From Candidatus Aquidulcis sp. (GTDB taxonomy: Bacteria > Chloroflexota > Anaerolineae > UBA4142), in the NCBI GenBank assembly GCA_020723345.1, contig DYJA01000007.1:1-64000 (forward strand): DNA of 64,000 nucleotides, read 5' to 3'. The notes below the pieces were generated by a model. That model did not search any database, had not been told where the DNA came from, and saw only the letters and a list, made by a program, of their open reading frames with translations. The position numbers were made by a program, and so were the translations under genes. How positions within the stretch are numbered: the first letter of the stretch is position 1; each line of letters opens with the position of its first letter. Shown in pieces: positions 13,718 through 22,336 of this stretch.

Positions 13718-16384
13718 CTACTCGATGGCTGACAGATTCTCGTTGATGATCTTCATCGCCTGTGGCGCCAACACCTTGGGCATGTGCGTCGCCATTTGTT
13801 CCAGCGTCATCCCGCCGACCGTATCCAGTTGCATCAGCGCCAACTGCGCGGCGAAATATTTTTCCAACACCGCACGGCTGCGAACATCTTCCACCAACGT
13901 TCGCAGCGGCAAGCCGGTGTGGAAACGCGCGCGCGTCGCAGATTTCGCTTCGCCTTTGAATGTGAACTTGCCCGTCAAGTGAATGTCGCGCGCCGAACTG
14001 CCGACCAACACCTCGAACTCGCCCGCTTCGGCGATCCAGCGCTTCACCGCCGGATCATAGTACGCCAGCGACTCTTCGTCCAACATCAGCGTCACCGTTT
14101 TTGTTTCACCGGGTTCGAGCGCGACTTTGGCGAACGCTTTCAACTCTTTTTCCGGGCGCACGAGCCGCGATTCAACATCGCGCACGTACACCTGAACGAT
14201 TTCGCTGCCCGCGCGCGCACCGGTGTTCTGAACGTCGACGCTCACCGCGAGTTGTTCGCCCGCGCCCAGTTCGGTTTTGCTCAAACGCAGATTGCGATAC
14301 GCGAACGTCGTGTACGACAAACCAAAGCCAAACGGGAAAAGCGGCGCGATTTCTTTCTTGTCGTAGTAGCGATAGCCGACAAAAATTCCTTCGCCGTACC
14401 GCACTCGACCGTTCTCGCCCGGGTAATTGATGTACGCCGGATTGTCCTGCAACCGTTTCGGAAAAGTCGCCGGCAGTTTGCCGGACGGATTCACGTCGCC
14501 GAACAACACATCGGCAATCGCGTTGCCGGTTTCCTGACCCAGGTACCACGCTTCGACGACGCCCGCGACCCGGTCGAGCCAGTTCATCGTGATCGGCGAA
14601 CCGGCGGTGATGACGACAATCGTTTGCGCGTTCGCGGCGGCGACTTGCTCGATCAATTTGTTTTGCTCGCCGGGCAAGTCCATGTCGACGCGATCAAAGC
14701 CCTCGCTCTCCCATTCGTCTGTCAAGCCGACGAACACCAGCGCGACGTCGCATTGCGCGGCGAGCGCGGCGGCTTGCGCGATGGAATCGGCTGGCAGTTT
14801 CTGCGCGCACCCGATTCGCAAATTGCGCCAATGCGGACCGATCTCCGGCACGTACTCGACGGTCAATTGATGCGATTTGCCGGACTCGAGTGCAATGTCG
14901 CCTTTCTCAGGTTTGCCGTAGCGCGAATCCCACACACTCGGGCTGTCCCAGAGATTGACAACCTGGGCGCCGTCCACCGACAACCGGCTCCTGCCCACAC
15001 TCGCGAGACTAAATTCGTACGTCCCGGTTTCGGGCACGTTGAACGCGCCGGTCAGGCGCACGGAAAAGTTTGTGCCTTTGACGAATTTCAGGTTGTCGTC
15101 CATCCAAACGAACTCGGCGTTGCGCGTCGTTTCGGTGTGCGCGGGCGCGCCCGCGAATTCTCGATTGGAAAAGTACTGCATCGTCAAGCCATGCGCGTCG
15201 CTCAGCCAACCCATATCGAACAGCGGTGTGTTCTTGCGTGTGCTGCACCCAATCGCGTACTCGACGCGAATGGAATCGCCCGCGCGCTGCTGAATGCTAT
15301 CGAGCGGCGCCGCGGCGTAATGCGGGATGACGCGCACGCTCCCGCCGCCGCGCACGACCGCCCATTTCGCGCCCTCGCCGATCACCGCGATGGATTTGAC
15401 GCGATTCGGATCGAGCGGCAGCACCGCGCGCTCGTTTTTGAGCAGCACGATCGCTTGGCTCGCGGCTTGGCGCGCGATGGCGCGATGTTCCGCTTTGTCG
15501 ATCGCGCGCTCCGGTTGCAATTCAGGATGTTCGAACACGCCGGCGCGTTCGATAGTATACAACAGTCGGCGGATTTTGTCATTGATGAACTCTTCGCTGA
15601 CATTGCCCTGCTTGACCTGCGCCAGCGCTTTTTCGCCCATCCAGCGCGCAGGACCCGGCATTTCCAAATCCATTCCGCCTTTGACGGTGTTCGCGTTGTA
15701 CGACCCGAACCAGTCGGATATGACGATGCCGTCGAAACCCCATTCGCCTTTCAAAATGTCGAGCAAGGTGTACGGGTTTTCGCTGGCGTAAACACCGTTG
15801 ACGCGATTGTACGACGACATGACTGACCAGGGTTTCGCTTCGCGAATTGCGATCTCAAACGGTCGCAAATAAATTTCGCGGAACGTGCGCTCGTCGACTT
15901 CGGAACTCATCGACATTCGTTCGAATTCCTGATCGTTGCAAACAAAATGCTTGATGCACGCGCCGACGCCCTGGCTCTGCAAGCTGGTGATATATGCAAT
16001 CGCCATGCGCGCGGTGAGGTACGGGTCTTCGGAGTAACATTCAAAGTTGCGTCCGGCGAGCGGCGCGCGCTGAATGTTGACCGTCGGCGCGAGCAGAATG
16101 GATGCGCCTTTCGCCTTGGTTTCCTCGCCAAGCGCCGCGCCAACGCGCTGGACGATCTCCGGATCCCAGGTCGCTGCAAGCGCGGTGCCGCACGGAAAAC
16201 ACGCGGAGGTGACGCCGGACTGCATACTCGTGCCGCGCGCGCCGATAGGTCCATCGGTGACGCGGATTGATGGAATGCCCAAGCGTTTGATCGGCACGGT
16301 GTGCCAAAAGTCCGCCCCGGCTAACATCGAAACTTTTTCTTCCAAGGTCATTTGCGCGATGAGTGCTTCGATTTTTTCGTTCAC
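13718..16384 (-). CDS. GH3 beta-glucosidase with PA14 insert
   Basis: An 888-residue glycoside hydrolase family 3 enzyme. The catalytic nucleophile is Asp224 in GIVISDWFGSYNA; substrate-site motifs include KHFVCNDQEFERM and RVTDGPIGARG. A PA14 domain (about 390-520) interrupts the second sugar-binding domain, the arrangement of KdgF/BglX-like oligosaccharide-active enzymes, and a fibronectin-III-like domain ends the protein. No signal peptide is visible, so it acts in the cytoplasm on imported oligosaccharides. The TTG at 16411 lies inside a palindrome; the GTG at 16384 follows AAGGAGAAG at good distance and is chosen. Likely specificity: beta-glucosides or cello/manno-oligosaccharides (inference). 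Confidence 0.92.
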   Translation of the reverse strand: MNEKIEALIAQMTLEEKVSMLAGADFWHTVPIKRLGIPSIRVTDGPIGARGTSMQSGVTSACFPCGTALAATWDPEIVQRVGAALGEETKAKGASILLAPTVNIQRAPLAGRNFECYSEDPYLTARMAIAYITSLQSQGVGACIKHFVCNDQEFERMSMSSEVDERTFREIYLRPFEIAIREAKPWSVMSSYNRVNGVYASENPYTLLDILKGEWGFDGIVISDWFGSYNANTVKGGMDLEMPGPARWMGEKALAQVKQGNVSEEFINDKIRRLLYTIERAGVFEHPELQPERAIDKAEHRAIARQAASQAIVLLKNERAVLPLDPNRVKSIAVIGEGAKWAVVRGGGSVRVIPHYAAAPLDSIQQRAGDSIRVEYAIGCSTRKNTPLFDMGWLSDAHGLTMQYFSNREFAGAPAHTETTRNAEFVWMDDNLKFVKGTNFSVRLTGAFNVPETGTYEFSLASVGRSRLSVDGAQVVNLWDSPSVWDSRYGKPEKGDIALESGKSHQLTVEYVPEIGPHWRNLRIGCAQKLPADSIAQAAALAAQCDVALVFVGLTDEWESEGFDRVDMDLPGEQNKLIEQVAAANAQTIVVITAGSPITMNWLDRVAGVVEAWYLGQETGNAIADVLFGDVNPSGKLPATFPKRLQDNPAYINYPGENGRVRYGEGIFVGYRYYDKKEIAPLFPFGFGLSYTTFAYRNLRLSKTELGAGEQLAVSVDVQNTGARAGSEIVQVYVRDVESRLVRPEKELKAFAKVALEPGETKTVTLMLDEESLAYYDPAVKRWIAEAGEFEVLVGSSARDIHLTGKFTFKGEAKSATRARFHTGLPLRTLVEDVRSRAVLEKYFAAQLALMQLDTVGGMTLEQMATHMPKVLAPQAMKIINENLSAIE

Positions 16385-16402
16385 GATTCTTCTCCTTGAA
16401 GT

Positions 16403-16430
16403 GTAGGACAAATTTGCAAATTTGTCCTAC
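16403..16430. repeat. Perfect 28-bp palindrome, family E, copy 1
   Basis: A fully self-complementary sequence with half-site GTAGGACAAATTTG. It contains the TAG stop of the upstream ABC ATPase gene (16427-16429) and ends 18 bases before the GH3 start. A similar imperfect copy overlaps the stop codon of the uridine-kinase-like gene at 55727-55754. Confidence 0.85.
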
Positions 16431-17227
16431 GCGCCGCGCAACCGCGGCACATCCGCCAGCAAGCGCTGGGTGTATTCGTGCTTTGGCATCGCGAAAACTT
16501 TTTCCACGGGTCCCTGTTCGACCAGTTCGCCCTGATACATCACTAGAATCCGGTCGCTTACATAGTACGCCTGACCCAGGTCGTGCGTGATGAAAATGAT
16601 TCCCATGTTGTGCTGCTTGCGGAGCGCGAGCAGCAAGTTGAGTACCGTCACGCGCAGCGACGCATCAAGCATACTCGTCGGCTCGTCCGCGATGAGCAAC
16701 TCGGGTCCGATCACCAACGCGCGCGCGATCATCACGCGCTGCACCTGCCCGCCCGAAAGTTGATGGGGCCATTTGTCCAGCGTGTCTGCCGGGTCGAGTC
16801 CAACTTCGCGCAGCGCCGCCTCAATACGCTGTGTGTGCTCTTGGCGCGGCAAGCCGTGATTCAATAATTTGAGCGCGTTCTCCAGGACGCGGCGGTTGGT
16901 GTAAAACTGATTGAACGCCGCGAAGGGATCCTGAAAGACGCCTTGCACTTTGCGCCAGTACGCTTTGAGATCGTTACTGCGCCGGAGATCTGTCACATCC
17001 TCGCCGCGCAGCAAGATGCGCCCGCCGGTCGAATCCAACAATCGCAGCAAAAGCCGCGCGAGCGTCGTCTTGCCGCTGCCGCTCTCGCCGACAATCGCGA
17101 CGATTTCGCCGGGCTGGATGCTGAACGACACGCGCTCGACGGCGCGTACGGCATGGTCGCCGTGACCGAATGCGCGCTGGAGATCGCGCGTTTCCAACAG
17201 AGGAACCTGGGATGAATGCGCGCTCAT
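16427..17227 (-). CDS. Oligopeptide/oligosaccharide ABC transporter ATPase (DppF/OppF-like)
   Basis: A 266-residue ABC ATPase: Walker A GESGSGKTT, the Q-loop FQDPFAAFN, signature LSGGQVQR and Walker B LLIADEPTS. It energises import through the two permeases upstream in the same operon. It has no strong C-terminal OppF extension. Its start overlaps the stop of the partner ATPase by four bases (ATGA type). In Chloroflexota and Thermotogae such Dpp-type systems commonly import beta-glucans or manno-oligosaccharides, and the GH2/GH3 neighbours fit that. Confidence 0.92.
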   Translation of the reverse strand: MSAHSSQVPLLETRDLQRAFGHGDHAVRAVERVSFSIQPGEIVAIVGESGSGKTTLARLLLRLLDSTGGRILLRGEDVTDLRRSNDLKAYWRKVQGVFQDPFAAFNQFYTNRRVLENALKLLNHGLPRQEHTQRIEAALREVGLDPADTLDKWPHQLSGGQVQRVMIARALVIGPELLIADEPTSMLDASLRVTVLNLLLALRKQHNMGIIFITHDLGQAYYVSDRILVMYQGELVEQGPVEKVFAMPKHEYTQRLLADVPRLRGA

Positions 17228-18234
17228 GACTGCGCCTCCTTGCCGCCTGCCGTTTTGGATTGCTCAAACACCCACCAGCACGCCGCATAACGTTCTTCCT
17301 CGCCGACAATCGGCGGCTCCTCGCGCGAACAAATCTCCATCACGCGCGGACAGCGCGGATGAAAACGACAGCCGGTTGGCGGATAACGTAAATCCGGCGG
17401 CGCGCCGCGAATTCCTTCGAGTTGATGTTCGCGCACGCGCAAGTCCGGATCCAAGGTCGAAGTGATCAAAGCGTGCGTGTACGGATGGCGCGGCTCGTTG
17501 ACAATTTGCTGGGTCGTCCCGATCTCTGCGACTTTGCCTGCGTACATCACGATGATGAAATTCGCAATGTTGCTCAGCATCGGCAAATCGTGCGTGATAT
17601 AGACGATGCGCGTGATAAAGCGACATTCCAAAAGTAATTTCAGCAGCAACACGAGTTGCTTTTGCGACGACACGTCGAGCGCGGAGGTCGGCTCGTCCGC
17701 AATCAGTACTTGTGGATTGAGCAGCGTCGAGATCACCGCGACGACGCGCTGGCGCATCCCGCCGCTGAGTTGATGCGGATAACTTTCCAGCACGCGCGCC
17801 GGCAGCGAAAGTTGTTCCAGTCGTTCGCGCGCCTGCTCGATTGCCGCGCGCGGACGCACCGTCGAATCGTGCGCGCGTACCACGTCCACGACGAAATCGC
17901 GTACGCGCGCGGTCGGGTTTAGCGAATTCATCGCGCGTTGCGGCAGCAACGCGACCATTTTGCCGTGCCAATCGCGGGGAAATTTGGCTTGTTCGACCAA
18001 CGAAAAAGTTTTGCCATTCAAAGACATTTCGCCGCCCTTGACGTTGAGCGGCGGACGCGCGGTCAACGACATCACCGCCGCGAGCGTGGACTTGCCGCAG
18101 CCCGATTCTCCGGCAATGCCCAGCACGTCGCCTTCGCGAATCGCCAACGATACGCCGTCCACCGCTTTGACTTCCGGTCCCGAGCCAGCCGCGTAATAGG
18201 CGCGGACGTTTTTGATAATCATCTTTTCCCTCAT
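17224..18234 (-). CDS. Oligopeptide/oligosaccharide ABC transporter ATPase (DppD/OppD-like)
   Basis: A 336-residue ABC ATPase: Walker A GESGCGKSTL, signature LSGGMRQR, Walker B VLIADEPTSALD, and the C-terminal OppD-type extension with PPTGCRFHPRCPRVMEIC, whose cysteines are typical of this subfamily and may bind an Fe-S cluster. A longer reading to 18627 only extends antisense into the permease gene. The ATG at 18234 overlaps the permease stop (ATGA); a second ATG four codons later is possible. Confidence 0.92.
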   Translation of the reverse strand: MREKMIIKNVRAYYAAGSGPEVKAVDGVSLAIREGDVLGIAGESGCGKSTLAAVMSLTARPPLNVKGGEMSLNGKTFSLVEQAKFPRDWHGKMVALLPQRAMNSLNPTARVRDFVVDVVRAHDSTVRPRAAIEQARERLEQLSLPARVLESYPHQLSGGMRQRVVAVISTLLNPQVLIADEPTSALDVSSQKQLVLLLKLLLECRFITRIVYITHDLPMLSNIANFIIVMYAGKVAEIGTTQQIVNEPRHPYTHALITSTLDPDLRVREHQLEGIRGAPPDLRYPPTGCRFHPRCPRVMEICSREEPPIVGEEERYAACWWVFEQSKTAGGKEAQS

Positions 18235-19136
18235 CGCTTTCGCAAGCGCGGATTTAGAATTTCGTCCACGCTCGCCTGCAACAGCAAAAGCGAGAACGCG
18301 ATCAGCGTGAGGAACAATGCCGGCGGCACGAATCCCCACCACGCGCCCGTGCGTACCGATTCCCAGAGTAGCGCCCAGTGCAACATTTGCCCCAGCGAAA
18401 TCGTGTTGCTCGGTCCGAGTCCCAACATGCTCAACGCGGCTTCCTGCAAAATGCCGGTGTTGAGTTGCAGCACGAACGCCATGACGACGTACGAAAGCAT
18501 GTACGGCAAAATCTCCCAAATGATCAGGGATAGCGTTCCCGCGCCGGAAAGACGCGCGATGTCGACGTGCTCGCGCGTGCGCAGACTGCTCGTCTGCGCG
18601 CGTACCGCGCGCGCCGTCCAGGGCCACGACGTGAGTCCGATGATCAGCCCCATCGCAAAGATCGAGCGCGTGCTGATCGCGATGGAGAGCAGAATCAAAA
18701 TGACGATGGACGGGATCGTGATCACGACGTTGGTGAATGCCATCAACACTTCTTCGACGATGCCGCCCAGGTAGCCCGCCATCGTGCCGATCAGCAATCC
18801 GATCAGGATCGCTTCCAATCCCGCAATCACGCCGATGATGAGCGAAGTGCGCGTGCCGTGCATCAATTGCGTGAACACATCACGACCAAAGTTATCGCTC
18901 CCCAACCACAGCGTCGCCGAGGGTGGATCGTACAAACCGCCGACCGTCTTCATCGGATTGTCGCGACCCAGGATGATGGGACCCAGGACGCCAAAACCGA
19001 CGACCAGCACCAACATGCACCCGCTAAAGAGCAACCGCCGATTGATCATGCCAAAGATTCCGAAAAATTTTCTCAGCCCGGTCAGGAAAACCGAACCCGA
19101 GTCGAACGACGCGTGTTCTGATGTTGCGACTGTCAT
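18231..19136 (-). CDS. ABC transporter permease (DppC/OppC-like)
   Basis: A 301-residue inner-membrane permease. After an N-terminal cytoplasmic and membrane segment (LLFSGCMLVLVVGFGVLGP) comes the OppC_N type region with GTDNFGRDVFT-like text (LGSDNFGRDVFTQL), then the binding-protein-dependent transport domain with five or six helices and the EAA-like loop EHVDIARLSGAGTLSLIIWEILP. It pairs with the next upstream permease. Eight bases separate them. Confidence 0.92.
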   Translation of the reverse strand: MTVATSEHASFDSGSVFLTGLRKFFGIFGMINRRLLFSGCMLVLVVGFGVLGPIILGRDNPMKTVGGLYDPPSATLWLGSDNFGRDVFTQLMHGTRTSLIIGVIAGLEAILIGLLIGTMAGYLGGIVEEVLMAFTNVVITIPSIVILILLSIAISTRSIFAMGLIIGLTSWPWTARAVRAQTSSLRTREHVDIARLSGAGTLSLIIWEILPYMLSYVVMAFVLQLNTGILQEAALSMLGLGPSNTISLGQMLHWALLWESVRTGAWWGFVPPALFLTLIAFSLLLLQASVDEILNPRLRKR

Positions 19137-19144
19137 ACGACCTC

Positions 19145-20158
19145 CTAGCGTTCCCCGATGGTCCGGGCGCGAATGCGCGGGTCAATAAAACCATACGCGA
19201 TGTCTACCAAGAAATTCGCGATGAGCACGCCGATCATAATCAAGAGCGTGATGCCCTGAATGACCGGATAATCGTTCTGGCGAATGGAACCGAAAAGCAA
19301 ACTGCCGATCCCAGGATACGAAAAGACGATTTCGGTGATGAGCGCGCCACTGACCATCGACCCGATGGCGAGCGCGAGCCCGGTAATCTGCGGCAACATC
19401 GCGTTGCGAAAAATGTAGGCGATGATCCGATTATCGGCGACGCCCAGACTGCGCGAATAGCGCACGTAATCCGCGTCTAACTCGTAGATCGACATCGCGC
19501 GCATGCCGACGGACTGCCCGCCGATAAAAATCAGAACGAGCGACGAGAACGGCAAAACGTAATGCTCCGCCGCGCTGCGAAAAAATTCCCAGGTCGGCGC
19601 GGGTGTCATCGCGAAACTGTAGCCGCCTGCGACCGGAAAAATCGTAAAATGCACGGCAAATAAATAGAGCAGGATGATGGCGAGGCAGTAATAGGGCATA
19701 CTGGAAATGAACATGAAAATCGGAAAGACGCCGCGATCCAACACGCCTTTCCGGTACGCGGTCAGCACTCCCAGCAAATTACCGAGTGTCCAGCCGGTCA
19801 AGATCGCCGGTAATTGGAGCGCGATCGTCCACGGCAGCGCCTGCGCGATCAAAGTCTGCACGCGCGCGGGCGAACGCGCGAACGAAATTCCCAGATCGCC
19901 GCGCGCCAGATTGCCCATGTAGCGCAGAAATTGTTCGTGCATCGGCTTGTCCAAACCAAATTCGGCGATGTAAGCGGTGTAAACACCTTTTGCCGCTTCG
20001 CTGCTGAGCGCGCCTCCCGTTGTCATCTCGCTGACGATCACATCGACCGGGTTGCCGGGGATCAATCGAGGCAACAGGAAATTGAGCGTCAGCGCGATGC
20101 AGAACGCGAGCGCGAACCATAGAATTTTGTTCATCAAGTAACTGTGAAATCGAGTCAT
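19145..20158 (-). CDS. ABC transporter permease (DppB/OppB-like)
   Basis: A 337-residue permease with six predicted helices: the N-terminal ILWFALAFCIALTLNFLLPRLIPGNPVD is typical of DppB, and the EAA-like loop LDADYVRYSRSLGVADNRIIAYIFRNAMLP precedes the last helices. A longer reading (to 20206) runs into a repeat. The ATG at 20158 has AAGGAGG at good distance. It is the second gene of the transporter after the binding protein. Confidence 0.92.
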   Translation of the reverse strand: MTRFHSYLMNKILWFALAFCIALTLNFLLPRLIPGNPVDVIVSEMTTGGALSSEAAKGVYTAYIAEFGLDKPMHEQFLRYMGNLARGDLGISFARSPARVQTLIAQALPWTIALQLPAILTGWTLGNLLGVLTAYRKGVLDRGVFPIFMFISSMPYYCLAIILLYLFAVHFTIFPVAGGYSFAMTPAPTWEFFRSAAEHYVLPFSSLVLIFIGGQSVGMRAMSIYELDADYVRYSRSLGVADNRIIAYIFRNAMLPQITGLALAIGSMVSGALITEIVFSYPGIGSLLFGSIRQNDYPVIQGITLLIMIGVLIANFLVDIAYGFIDPRIRARTIGER

Positions 20159-20165
20159 CGTGCCT

Positions 20166-20226
20166 CCTTGGAGATTGGAGATTAGAGATAAATCTCCAAT
20201 CTCCAATCCCTAATCTCTGTTCTCTA
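20166..20226. repeat. Dispersed palindrome, family C (GGAGATTGGAGATT type)
   Basis: Purine-rich TTGGAGATTGGAGATTAGAG with its complement on the other side of the centre. It fills the gap between the permease start and the binding-protein stop codon, which lies at the repeat edge. Related copies: 28429-28485, 48944-48972, and inside the BTAD regulator gene at 57823-57868. Confidence 0.8.
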
Positions 20227-22095
20227 CCGCGCGATCGATTTGATCTTGTAGAGGATCTTGATCCCCGCTTGCTGGTGCATGGGCGGCGCCCACGGGTTCT
20301 CCGAAGTCGGGAAACCGGTCCACACCGATTCGTTGAATTCGTAGAACTCGAGCGGTCGGTACATCAGCCCGATGCCCGGAATGTTCTCGATGAAGATCTT
20401 GTCGAGTTGGGCGAAGAGTTGCTTCTGGGTCGCTTCGTCGGTCGCCGCGGCGGCTTTGTCAAGCAGTTCGTACGTGCCCGCCGGAGGTTTGAATCGTCCA
20501 TAGTTCCAGAACGCCTGCGTGCCGCGATCCGGCACATCGCGATCGTCGAGCATGTCGCGCAAGCGCTGCCAGGGCGCCGCCGGCGTCGAGGCGGTGATCG
20601 CAAAGAGCGCAAGTTCAAAGTCGCCGTTGCGGACGCGGCTGGTCACGACCGGTTGCTCTGGAAATTCGGTATTGATGTCGATACCGTTCTCCTTCGCGCT
20701 TTGCGACACCAACGCGAGCGCGGTCATCCAGTCGGTCCAGCCGTACGGCGTGATGACTTTCCACGGACCGAGGCGCGTGCCATCGGGCAAGACGTAGATG
20801 CCGTCCGCGCCCTTCTTCGCCCCGAGATCTTTCTCCAGGATTTCCTTGCCTTTGGCGGGGCTATACTCCCATCCCAGGTTCTTCACTTGATCGGCATTGA
20901 AGAACTTGGCTTCGCCGCCGGTCGGCAGAATCAAACTCGATTGCGCAGGAGTCGAGTAGCGGGACATGGCGGTCTGCGCGATCAACGGATAGTTGATCGA
21001 GTAGGCAATCGCGCGGCGCACTTTGACGTTGTCCAAGCCCTTCTTGCTCGTGTTGATGTGCATCATCGGAATACCACCGGGAACATGATACGGCTCTTGC
21101 TTGAACCAGGTGCCCACCGGTAGTTTCTTTTGTTCCCACATCAGCCAGATCTGCGGCGTGAACTGTTGCATAAAGTCCAACTCGCCGCGCTGGAACGCGA
21201 GGTTGCCATCGTCGTTGCTCTTGAAGATCGGATGGACGATGTACTTGGGCGCGGGAAGACCGTAAACTGTTTTGCCCCAATAATCATCGTTGCGCACCAA
21301 CGCGACGCGCTCCGCCGAAGCGGTCTGGATTTTGAACGGACCAGAGCCAACGGGATTCATGTCGACGATCTGCGACAGCGCGGTGCCGGATTTCTCGCGT
21401 TCGGTCCAAATGTGCTTGGGGAGAACGCGGGTCGCGGCAAGACGTTGCCTGACGATGCCGGGATTGACGACCTTGGTATCGAGTTTCAGTTGGATCGTGC
21501 GATCGCCGGTGGCAGTCATCTCAGCAACGTATCGCCAAAAATCGCTGTAGACGAGATCTTTGTAGGTTTTGGCGAGACTAAAAGTGTAGACGACGTCTTC
21601 GCTGGTCAATGGTTTGCCATCCTGCCACTTGGTGCCGTCCTGCAAGGTAATGACGATCGTGGTCGCGTCCGTGAACTTGTACTCTTTGGCGAGAAGTGGA
21701 TCAAGGTTGCCGGTGATCTGGTTGAACGCGAAGAGCGTTTCGTAAACCTGCTCGTGGATGTTGTTGCAGGGCCACCCAGGTACTCCAGCCAAGGGATTGA
21801 AAGTGGCTGGCGGTCCCCATTGGAAACCACCCACGTAGAGCGTTTCGTTGCGCGGCAGTTGTCCGGGCGCTGCCGGTGCAGAGGTTGGCGCGGTCGTTGG
21901 AGCCGGCGCGGCGGTTGGCGCGGCGGCGGCTTTGGTTGGTTCAGACGCTTTCGTTGGAGCGGCAGGAACTGCCGTCGGGGCGGCTGGGGGCTGGGTCGGC
22001 GCAGGCGCGGGCGCGGCTGTCGGCGCACCACAAGCCGTCACGACCAAAGCCAGAACCGCGATGATGAGGCAGCATTGCAGAATTCGCATTTTCAT
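20224..22095 (-). CDS. ABC transporter substrate-binding lipoprotein (family 5)
   Basis: A 623-residue extracellular binding protein. The N-terminal signal has a lipobox ending VVTAC, so it is anchored by a lipid-modified Cys, followed by a 45-residue Ala/Pro/Thr linker common in Chloroflexota lipoproteins. The body is SBP_bac_5 type: LAKEYKFTDATTIVITLQDGTKWQDGKPLTSEDVVYTF. It delivers the substrate to the Dpp-type permeases. The ATG at 22095 directly follows GGAGGAG; an upstream TTG at 22107 would place the SD inside the gene. The sequence favours an oligosaccharide role only by context. Confidence 0.92.
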   Translation of the reverse strand: MKMRILQCCLIIAVLALVVTACGAPTAAPAPAPTQPPAAPTAVPAAPTKASEPTKAAAAPTAAPAPTTAPTSAPAAPGQLPRNETLYVGGFQWGPPATFNPLAGVPGWPCNNIHEQVYETLFAFNQITGNLDPLLAKEYKFTDATTIVITLQDGTKWQDGKPLTSEDVVYTFSLAKTYKDLVYSDFWRYVAEMTATGDRTIQLKLDTKVVNPGIVRQRLAATRVLPKHIWTEREKSGTALSQIVDMNPVGSGPFKIQTASAERVALVRNDDYWGKTVYGLPAPKYIVHPIFKSNDDGNLAFQRGELDFMQQFTPQIWLMWEQKKLPVGTWFKQEPYHVPGGIPMMHINTSKKGLDNVKVRRAIAYSINYPLIAQTAMSRYSTPAQSSLILPTGGEAKFFNADQVKNLGWEYSPAKGKEILEKDLGAKKGADGIYVLPDGTRLGPWKVITPYGWTDWMTALALVSQSAKENGIDINTEFPEQPVVTSRVRNGDFELALFAITASTPAAPWQRLRDMLDDRDVPDRGTQAFWNYGRFKPPAGTYELLDKAAAATDEATQKQLFAQLDKIFIENIPGIGLMYRPLEFYEFNESVWTGFPTSENPWAPPMHQQAGIKILYKIKSIAR

Positions 22096-22263
22096 TTTCT
22101 CCTCCAAATAGAGTTGAGAATGGGTTTGGGCTAACCGATCAAGAACGAGAAACTGGGTCGCGTTTGCCTCCTTTCGACCGAATGGTCACTCGCGTTTTGC
22201 TTTGGAACTGTCAGATTTCCCACTGATAGAATTTTGTTTGATTGCGCGACAAACAAAAAGCAC

Positions 22264-22336
22264 CGACGAATAATCAACGAATAAGCGAATGTACACAGGC
22301 ACGCGTGATTCGTTTATTCGTTGGCTATTCGTTGAC
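22264..22336. repeat. Family A palindrome, copy 2
   Basis: Arms of about 24 bases centred near 22300 pair with three mismatches; the half-site is ATTCGTTTATTCGTTG. It encodes the last residues and the TAA stop of the GH2 gene (RQRIANE, then stop). Otherwise the 218-base gap to the binding-protein gene holds only that gene's leader. Confidence 0.8.

Noticed and set aside
11609-15826. Two long plus-strand frames (about 680 codons each) opposite glk/MFS and GH3
   Set aside because: Composition is Arg/His/Gln-rich with no domain text, and they lie antisense to genes with clear catalytic motifs. They are by-products of GC-rich codon bias.
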